A DNA stretch of 13,074 nt from Bordetella parapertussis (lineage in GTDB: Bacteria; Pseudomonadota; Gammaproteobacteria; Burkholderiales; Burkholderiaceae_C). The notes under the pieces are model-generated. The model saw only the letters and a program-made list of their open reading frames with translations, made no database searches and had not been told where the DNA came from. The DNA is taken from NCBI GenBank assembly GCA_945900695.1, contig CAMDJU010000051.1, positions 1 to 13,074 on the forward strand, given 5' to 3'. The position numbers and the translations under genes were made by a program. Each line of letters begins with the position of its first letter. Positions within the stretch are counted from its first letter, which is position 1. Shown piece by piece: positions 7,124 through 12,129 of the stretch.

Positions 7124-7750
7124 ATGACCGCCCCCAAGATGCGTTTGATGCACGGACCCTTTTCCCCTTTTGTGCGAAAGGTCATGGTGTCTGCGATTGA
7201 AAAAGGCATGCTCGATCAGATTGAAATGGTGCCCACGGCCGTGGGTGCTGGAAAAACCAATGAAGACCTGATCATGATCAACCCCACCGGGAAAATCCCC
7301 ACCTTGGTTACCCCTGAGGGCATGTCTGTTTACGACTCGACCGTGATTGTGGAGTACCTCGATCAGGTTCATTCCGGTGTGCGATTGATCCCCACCGACC
7401 CCGTCCAACGGCTGCGCACCTTGCGCATGAACGCCACGGCCGACGGCTTGATCCAAGCGGGGGTATTGGTGCGCACCGAGTTGTCGCGCGAAGCGGCCAA
7501 GCAGTGGCCCGAGTACTTGGCCCAGCAATGGAACAAGGTGCGCCATTGCCTGCGTGTTCTCAATGAAGATATCGCCAGCAGCGGGGAGCAGATCTCTCTG
7601 GGTGAAATTGCCGCCGCCGCCGCTTTGGGCTGGGTCGATGTGCGTTTGGCTGAAGAAAATTGGCGCGCCAAAAACCCCGCTTTGGGCGCCTGGTTTGACC
7701 GATTTGCCCAGCGCCCATCCATGCTGCAATCGGCGCCACCCGCGGCCTGA
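7124..7750 (+). CDS. Glutathione S-transferase family protein
   Basis: A 208-residue cytoplasmic protein with the two-domain GST layout. The thioredoxin-like N-terminal domain (about 5-80) shows FSPFVRKV at 13-20, whose Ser14 sits at the usual catalytic position. It also has NPTGKIPTL at 53-61 with the cis-proline Pro59 that orients glutathione, and DSTVIVEYL at 71-79, whose Ser72 corresponds to the residue that holds the gamma-glutamyl group. The rest is a helical C-terminal domain with SLGEIAAAAALGWVDVRL at about 160-177, typical of bacterial GSTs. It has a good ribosome binding site (AGGAG). Members conjugate or isomerise electrophiles; the substrate is unknown. Its place beside catabolic genes suggests detoxification or aromatic degradation, which is inference. 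It is divergent from the MFS gene. Confidence 0.92.
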   Translation: MTAPKMRLMHGPFSPFVRKVMVSAIEKGMLDQIEMVPTAVGAGKTNEDLIMINPTGKIPTLVTPEGMSVYDSTVIVEYLDQVHSGVRLIPTDPVQRLRTLRMNATADGLIQAGVLVRTELSREAAKQWPEYLAQQWNKVRHCLRVLNEDIASSGEQISLGEIAAAAALGWVDVRLAEENWRAKNPALGAWFDRFAQRPSMLQSAPPAA

Positions 7751-7850
7751 TACCCATACACCGCCCATCTCGAATGCCTGTACTGCGATCGGTATCTGGC
7801 CATAGGTTTTGCAGATCTTGCTTTTGCATTTTTTCAACCAGGAGTTTGCT

Positions 7851-8840
7851 GTGAAACTTTTTGTCCTTTGGATCAAGTGGGTGGCGCCCATCGTGTGTTC
7901 GGCCCTCATGGCCGCAGTGGCATGCGCCCAGGGCTATCCCAGCAAAGCGGTGACCCTGGTCTCGCCTTTTGCCGCAGGCGGCACCAGTGACGTGATTGCC
8001 CGCGCAACGGCCCGATTGCTCGAAGCCGAACTGGGCCAGTCGGTGGTGGTGGTCAACCGCTTGGGCGCGGGTGGCACGATTGGCATTGCATCCATCTTCA
8101 ATGGTCCAGCGGATGGATATCAATTGGTGATGGGGGGCCTGGGCTCAGTGGTTTTCACTTCTGCTGTTTATAAGGGCCGGTTGAGTTATGACCCCGTGAA
8201 AGACCTGTTGCCGGTCGGCGTGGTGGGCAGTGCCCCTTCGGTCATCACGGTGCGCGCCAGCTTGAATGTCAAAACCTTGGCCGAATTGATTGCCCTGGCC
8301 AAGGCCAACCCCGACAAGCTCAGCTTTGGCTCGGCGGGTGTGGGCGGGGCCTTGCATGTGGCTGGCGTGTTGCTTGAGAAAGAGGCCGGGATTTCCCTCA
8401 ATCACATTCCCTACAAAGGAGGGGCACCGGCCATCAATGATTTGGCTGCAGGTGTGGTGGACATCGCTTTGGCCGACCTGACCCTGATCAAGCCCGTCTT
8501 GCAGGGTGACAGGGTGCGCCCCTTGGCCATTGCCACGGGGGAGCGCAGCCCCATGTTGCCGCAGGTGCCCACCACCGCCGAGCTGGGGTTGCCCAACGTT
8601 CGCATGGACACGTGGTACGCCGTGTTTGCGCCGGCGGGCACACCTGCTCCCGTCTTGGCGCGTTTGCGCTCAGCCATGGACAAAGTGCGAGTCAACCCCG
8701 AGTTGGTCAACGTATTGGTGGGGCAGGGCATCACGCCCATTAACCAACCCTTGAAAGCCTTTGAAGACCAACTGCGCCGCGATTTTGAAATTTGGCCCGG
8801 ATTGCTGCAACGCATTTGCAGCCAATCCAGTTGCCTCTGA
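7851..8840 (+). CDS. Bug-family tripartite tricarboxylate transporter substrate-binding protein
   Basis: A 329-residue periplasmic receptor of the Bug (TctC) family. The GTG start at 7851 is preferred because AGGAG lies six bases upstream; a longer frame from 7809 lacks this. The signal peptide spans residues 1-26 with a likely cut at Ala-Cys-Ala before Gln27. The cysteine at 25 leaves a lipoprotein alternative. After it come the family strand YPSKAVTLVSPFAAGGTSDV, then GAGGTIG and ADGYQLVMG, and later HIPYKGGAPAINDLAAGVVD, the loop that holds carboxylate ligands. No membrane subunits (TctA, TctB) are nearby, which is common: Burkholderiales carry many orphan Bug receptors. The ligand is probably an organic acid or similar carboxylate, but cannot be named. 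Its stop codon touches the stop of the convergent amidohydrolase gene. Confidence 0.93.
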   Translation: MKLFVLWIKWVAPIVCSALMAAVACAQGYPSKAVTLVSPFAAGGTSDVIARATARLLEAELGQSVVVVNRLGAGGTIGIASIFNGPADGYQLVMGGLGSVVFTSAVYKGRLSYDPVKDLLPVGVVGSAPSVITVRASLNVKTLAELIALAKANPDKLSFGSAGVGGALHVAGVLLEKEAGISLNHIPYKGGAPAINDLAAGVVDIALADLTLIKPVLQGDRVRPLAIATGERSPMLPQVPTTAELGLPNVRMDTWYAVFAPAGTPAPVLARLRSAMDKVRVNPELVNVLVGQGITPINQPLKAFEDQLRRDFEIWPGLLQRICSQSSCL

Positions 8841-9671
8841 TCAAAGGTGCCAGTCGCAATGCTTGGCCGCAGCGCGGCTGAGAATCCATTCGCGGTCGTC
8901 GGTGCTTAAAAACTCTAGGGCCTCGGTGAACAAGCGCAGGTTGTCGGCATAGCCCCAGTCCAAGCGGGTCACATCGCTGCCCCACAGCATGCGCTGGGGA
9001 CCAAAGTGGTCGTAAATTTCCCGAATCGGCTTGTGCAAGCTGGGGAATGGATAGGGCTTGGTGGAGAAGCTGGGCAGTGAAGACACCTTGATGGAGGTGT
9101 TTTTGTATTTCGCCAGGTGCAGGGTTTGATTCAGGTCGGCCCAGGCGGCTTCGTCTTTGGGCCCGCGCGGGTGGCGGCCCGAATGGTCAATGATGATGCG
9201 CAGTTCAGGGTGGCGATCCAGGATGGGGTGCAAGGCCTGCATATTGCCGGGCACGGTGCACATCAAGGGCATGCGCAGGAGCTCCATATAGGCCCAAAAC
9301 CAGGCATAGCGCTGCTCGGTGAGCAATGACATCCAGGGCTCTCCCATAAAGAATATGCGCACACCCAGCATGCCTTTTTGGTCACGCCAGGTGGCCAAAC
9401 GCTGGGGCGCATCGGCCGTGTCGATGTCAAACCGCCCCATCACCGCCAAGCGATCGGGATGCGCCCGTGCGCCGTCCAGCGCAAAGTGATTGTCAAAGCC
9501 AGTGCATGAAACCGGAACGATGATGCAGCGCTCTACACCGCCACCGTCCATGGTGGCCAGCACCTGCTCAATCGTGAATTGCGGGCCATGCGGCGGGGAG
9601 GCGCCCTCTACCCATGGGCGCTGGGGGGTGTTGGGGTACCAAGCATGGATTTGGGCGTCGGTGATTTTCAT
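8841..9671 (-). CDS. Amidohydrolase_2-family metal-dependent hydrolase
   Basis: A 276-residue TIM-barrel hydrolase of the amidohydrolase_2 group. The first strand reads KITDAQIHAWYPNTP, where Gln7 and His9 take the places of the HxH metal ligands. The QxH form occurs in lactonase-like members. Other visible sites are IIIDHSGRHP (159-168), with His163 a likely active-site base or ligand, and LWGSDVTRLDWG (229-240), with Asp233 the conserved barrel-end aspartate. The start at 9671 is set by AGGAGA eight bases upstream; the open frame extends to 9746 but without a ribosome site. Relatives hydrolyse lactones such as 2-pyrone-4,6-dicarboxylate or sugar lactones, or decarboxylate aromatic acids. 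The facing Bug receptor suggests a carboxylic acid substrate, by inference. It is convergent with the Bug gene with no gap. Confidence 0.9.
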   Translation of the reverse strand: MKITDAQIHAWYPNTPQRPWVEGASPPHGPQFTIEQVLATMDGGGVERCIIVPVSCTGFDNHFALDGARAHPDRLAVMGRFDIDTADAPQRLATWRDQKGMLGVRIFFMGEPWMSLLTEQRYAWFWAYMELLRMPLMCTVPGNMQALHPILDRHPELRIIIDHSGRHPRGPKDEAAWADLNQTLHLAKYKNTSIKVSSLPSFSTKPYPFPSLHKPIREIYDHFGPQRMLWGSDVTRLDWGYADNLRLFTEALEFLSTDDREWILSRAAAKHCDWHL

Positions 9672-9699
9672 GGGAAGTCTCCTGATGGGGGTGGAGGGG

Positions 9700-9711
9700 C
9701 GCAAATTTGCG
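9700..9711. promoter_or_regulatory. 12-bp perfect palindrome upstream of the amidohydrolase gene
   Basis: CGCAAATTTGCG is a perfect palindrome ending 28 bases before the amidohydrolase ATG. Its position in the leader or just after a promoter fits a repressor operator for a dimeric regulator. The same half-sites, CGCAAA and TTTGCG, recur with a seven-base gap in the flagellin leader at 10937-10955. No regulator gene is present nearby. Confidence 0.45.
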
Positions 9712-9716
9712 TTCAT

Positions 9717-9768
9717 ATTGAAAAAATCATGCGCGAGCTGATTCAATTTTCATAATACGCGCAGCGCG
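9717..9768. promoter_or_regulatory. Inverted repeats in the amidohydrolase upstream region
   Basis: Two further symmetric elements lie close together. ATTGAA at 9717-9722 mirrors TTCAAT at 9742-9747, with arms 19 bases apart. CGCGCAGCGCG at 9758-9768 is a five-base perfect arm pair around one A. On the minus strand TATTATG near 9751-9757 resembles a -10 box, but no good -35 partner is seen. The rest of the 206-bp gap up to 9877 shows no gene. Confidence 0.35.
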
Positions 9769-9839
9769 ATCATCACCGGGACGGAGACTGTCACCTGTGT
9801 CGCGCGCTAAAAAAGAAAATTTCGCTCAAGTTGGTCGGG

Positions 9840-9870
9840 TTGGTGTCGATTAAAGCCTGCAACCTAAATA
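9840..9870 (+). promoter_or_regulatory. Candidate promoter for the 72-residue gene, possibly leaderless
   Basis: TTGGTG at 9840-9845 and TAAATA at 9865-9870 are separated by 19 bases, longer than the ideal 17. If used, transcription would begin about position 9877, next to the ATG at 9878. That would fit the absence of any Shine-Dalgarno before this gene. The match is weak and could be chance. Confidence 0.25.
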
Positions 9871-9877
9871 CCCCGTC

Positions 9878-10096
9878 ATGATCATTGAGCGCGTCAACCT
9901 GCAGCACATCAAACAGCAGGACCATGTGAGCACCCTCCAAGCTTTGGAGGTGGGCGAGAGCATTTACTGTGACGATGCGCGCAAAGCCCAAAGCATCCGG
10001 GTGCTCAGCTATTACTTGGTGCGCTCCAGAAAACTAGACCGAAAGTTTGTTTTTCGCAAAATGGACCGGGGTTGGCGCATTATTCGCGTCATCTGA
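9878..10096 (+). CDS. Small basic protein, unrecognised
   Basis: A 72-residue product that I cannot assign to a named family. It is mixed alpha/beta in appearance. A VGESIY turn (25-30) is followed by an arginine-rich segment (ARKAQSIRVLSYYLVRSRKL, about 34-53), ending in alternating basic and hydrophobic residues (RKFVFRKMDRGWRIIRVI, 55-72). The order VGES, then a helix with Arg and Tyr, then a KF-x-x-RK...G-x-R-I-x-R end, recalls many small phage and plasmid proteins thought to bind nucleic acid; this is resemblance only. The ATG at 9878 is the only ATG or GTG start after an upstream in-frame stop, and no ribosome binding site precedes it. It converges with the flagellin gene with nine bases between the stops. 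Confidence 0.55.
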   Translation: MIIERVNLQHIKQQDHVSTLQALEVGESIYCDDARKAQSIRVLSYYLVRSRKLDRKFVFRKMDRGWRIIRVI

Positions 10097-10105
10097 GACC
10101 ACTCA

Positions 10106-10924
10106 TCAACTGGTGACCCCCTTCAGCAGATAGGCCACCATCTCTTTGGTGATGGTGTTGGACTGCACCAAGACGGCTGCGGCCGCTTCTTGACGAATTT
10201 GATAAGTGGCCAAATTGGTGGTCTCTGCCGCCACATCTGCGTCCATCACATTGCCATACGCGCTGGTCAAAGACAAGATCATGTTGTCAGACAGGGTTTC
10301 GCGGTAATCCATGAGTTTTTCGTGTGCGCCGACCAAGGACTGGTAGTTTCCGATCGTGACCAACGCGGTATCGATGGTGTCTATGGCGGTGCTGGCATCA
10401 GTGGAAATATTAAGTGCCGACAAGCCCAAAGTAGCGGCTGTGGCCGATGAAAAACTCAGGCTGCGGCTGTCTCCAGCCGCGATACCCACTTGCACCGATA
10501 CCGAGGTGGTGCTCCCATCCATCAAGGACGAGCCATTGAGCGTGGTGTAGGTCGCCACATCGGTGATGTCAGTGCGGTAATTGTCGAAACTCGTTTGCAA
10601 GCTGCTCAGTGTTGTTGCATCGGTGGTGCTGGCGGCGGTAACCGCCAAGGTGCGCATCTCGGTCAGGTAGCTGGCAATCGAGGTCAAAGACGCATCTACT
10701 TTTTGAATGGCCGCGATACCGCTGTGGATGTTGTCCAAAGTGCGGCTGTAAGAACTCAGCTCCGCACTCAGGGTCGTCGCCATCATCATCCCCGACGGGT
10801 CGTCTGAAGATCGGTTGATGCGGTAAGTGGTGCTGATGCGCTCGCTGGCCGTGGTGGCCGCAGCCGACCATTTGTTGGCCGCATTGGCCGAATACAAAGC
10901 TGCCATATTGGTGCTGGAGATCAT
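10106..10924 (-). CDS. Short divergent flagellin (orphan)
   Basis: A 272-residue flagellin made only of the D0/D1 parts. The N-terminal half has SERISTTYRINRSSDDPSG (27-45), the counterpart of the conserved RLSSG...RIN.A.DD..G block, followed by a long heptad-like helix to about 130. The C-terminal part has LGLSALNIS (166-174) and the diagnostic DADVAAETTNLATYQI (228-243) and AAAAVLVQSN (247-256) helix. There is no surface D2/D3 insert. The segment TEMRTLAVT (88-96) stands where enteric flagellins have the TLR5-contact QRVRELAVQ. The end reads MVAYLLKGVTS rather than the usual LLR or LLG. It is rich in Ser, Thr and Ala and has no cysteine. AAAGGAA precedes the ATG at good spacing. No flagellar, export or chaperone genes are adjacent. 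It is probably a secreted filament subunit, but which filament is open. Confidence 0.88.
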   Translation of the reverse strand: MISSTNMAALYSANAANKWSAAATTASERISTTYRINRSSDDPSGMMMATTLSAELSSYSRTLDNIHSGIAAIQKVDASLTSIASYLTEMRTLAVTAASTTDATTLSSLQTSFDNYRTDITDVATYTTLNGSSLMDGSTTSVSVQVGIAAGDSRSLSFSSATAATLGLSALNISTDASTAIDTIDTALVTIGNYQSLVGAHEKLMDYRETLSDNMILSLTSAYGNVMDADVAAETTNLATYQIRQEAAAAVLVQSNTITKEMVAYLLKGVTS

Positions 10925-11306
10925 GGAAATTCCTTTCGCAAAGCCAAGATTTGCGCGAAGCTTCCCAGAAATTGAGCGCCCAAAACACGGGTTTGGAAAA
11001 CTTTAGCCCGTTTTACCTTTTTTACCCCTTTTTACACTTATTACACATGCACTCGCTCAAGTTTTGTGATAAGCGGTAAAAAAAGGACCGTTAGTAATTC
11101 TTTGTTTCTACAGAAATCGCTGGTTTTGCGGGCCATGGATTTGGCTCAGCATGGCCTCACCATTTTTGCGGCGGGTTCAGACAGCCCTGGCGTGCACCAC
11201 ATGGGTGCATGGGCTGATTTCTGGTTCCTATGGTGGGCTGTAGAGGATGCAGCACAATGATCCATATTCATTGCGCCAAGGCTTGAAAACACAAGCCATC
11301 CACACC
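10925..11306. other. Gene-free region upstream of flagellin and EthD-like genes
   Basis: This 382-bp gap separates two divergent genes. Next to flagellin it holds the leader hairpin. At 11011-11034 there are three T-tracts, at 11011-11014, 11018-11023 and 11029-11033, spaced about one helical turn apart. A further A-tract lies near 11077-11084. Such phased tracts bend DNA. I could find no convincing sigma-28 (TAAA, then GCCGATAA) or sigma-54 (GG, then GC ten bases later) promoter for the flagellin. An open frame at 11066-11260 has no ribosome site or motif and was not called. Confidence 0.5.
10937..10955 (-). promoter_or_regulatory. 5' leader hairpin next to the flagellin ribosome binding site
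   Basis: On the flagellin transcript CGCAAA pairs with TTTGCG across a seven-base loop (TCTTGGC), and AAAGGAA follows at once as the Shine-Dalgarno. A hairpin that ends exactly at the ribosome site may stabilise the message or set its translation. The six-base arms are perfect. Whether the loop base-pairs with anything or binds a protein is unknown. Confidence 0.45.
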
Positions 11307-12005
11307 ATGCGATATTGTTATTTTGTGTATTTTGAGTTTGATCGGATCAACGCAGACACATCCGGCCAAGCGCCTGTGGCCCTGGGTCAAGCCTTGGGCC
11401 GTTTGCAAGGTTTGACCCAGGCCTTGGTCCACACGCCTTTGCCGGCGGATACCCCCCATGCATTTCCCGACGATCAAAATCGACCGGATTTGGCCTGGCA
11501 GTTGTACGCTGAACAGCCTGAAGACATGGAGGCCTGGTTGGCCCGAGGTGGCGCCTTGAACCAAGCTTTGCCTGAGTTGCTGGCCCTTATGGGAACGGGG
11601 GGGCGGGTGGTGCAGCAGCAGATCATGCTCAACCGCCGTTTCCCCACAGCCCAAAAAGCTGGGGTCGACTCGGCCACCTATTTGGTCCATTACCCCGGGC
11701 AAGCCCAAGACCTGAATGCCTGGAACACGCATTACCTGGACCACCACCCGGACATCATGCGAACCTTTCCCGGTATTCAGGGCATTGAGATCTACACCCG
11801 CTTGGATTGGGTGGGTGGTTTGCCAGGCCCCAGGGTGGACTTCATGCAGCGCAACAAAGTCGTCTTCGCCGACGCAAAGGCTTTGAGTGCGGCTTTGCTC
11901 TCACCGGTGATCCATGACATGCGGGCAGACTTTCACCGATTTCCCCCGTTCAGTGGCGGCAATGTGCATCACCCGATGGCCACCCATGCCGCTCGCGCCA
12001 CCTGA
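11307..12005 (+). CDS. EthD-domain (dimeric alpha/beta barrel) protein
   Basis: A 232-residue protein that appears to hold two ferredoxin-like halves. The first (about 2-110) begins with the strand RYCYFVYFEF and includes WQLYAEQPEDMEAWLARG. The second (about 123-213) has the EthD core YLVHYPG (125-131), then LNAWNTHYLDHHPDIMRTFP (137-156), and the closing strand RNKVVFADAKAL. His142, His146 and His147 cluster in this core. The ATG at 11307 gives an N-terminus that starts directly with a beta strand. An in-frame ATG at 11247 would add 20 residues of unlikely sequence; neither start has a clear ribosome site. EthD proteins accompany oxygenase systems such as ethyl tert-butyl ether degradation, but their reaction is poorly defined. 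It converges with the flavin monooxygenase gene, a plausible partner by location only. Confidence 0.82.
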   Translation: MRYCYFVYFEFDRINADTSGQAPVALGQALGRLQGLTQALVHTPLPADTPHAFPDDQNRPDLAWQLYAEQPEDMEAWLARGGALNQALPELLALMGTGGRVVQQQIMLNRRFPTAQKAGVDSATYLVHYPGQAQDLNAWNTHYLDHHPDIMRTFPGIQGIEIYTRLDWVGGLPGPRVDFMQRNKVVFADAKALSAALLSPVIHDMRADFHRFPPFSGGNVHHPMATHAARAT

Positions 12006-12129
12006 GCGACAAATACCTGGGGTAAATCAATCTAACGATTTTGTCCCAACACCTCGCGAGGACGCCATGAGCTGGCCATGGCTGCATGGCGCGTTTTGGG
12101 GCCGCGCTCGCAAATCATTTTTGGCGTTT
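12006..12129. other. Convergent intergenic region with palindromes
   Basis: This 124-bp spacer lies between two convergent genes, so it should hold terminators. It contains CCTCGCGAGG (12052-12061, perfect), GCCATGGC (12075-12082) and GCGCG/CGCGC with a nine-base loop (12089-12107). T-runs lie near 12119-12127 but do not directly follow a stem. A bidirectional terminator is plausible but not shown. No gene is seen. Confidence 0.35.

Noticed and set aside
7749..7796. GATACC/GGTATC pair after the GST-like gene
   Set aside because: The arms are six bases and 36 bases apart with no T-run, so this could easily be chance.
7094..7909. A 271-codon minus-strand frame opposite the GST-like gene
   Set aside because: A His- and Gly-rich antisense shadow; the plus-strand GST motifs and ribosome site are clear.
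8770..8840. Possible frameshift at the C-terminus of the Bug receptor
   Set aside because: The final residues (LLQRICSQSSCL) look odd, but the length and the FEIWPGLL segment fit the family, and no alternative frame gives a clearly better ending.
10925..11040. Sigma-28 or sigma-54 promoter for the flagellin
   Set aside because: No TAAA box with a correctly spaced GCCGATAA, and no GG/GC pair at ten-base spacing, was found on the minus strand.
11066..11260. Possible 64-residue plus-strand gene upstream of the EthD-like gene
   Set aside because: No Shine-Dalgarno, no family likeness, and it overlaps the possible 5' part of the next gene.
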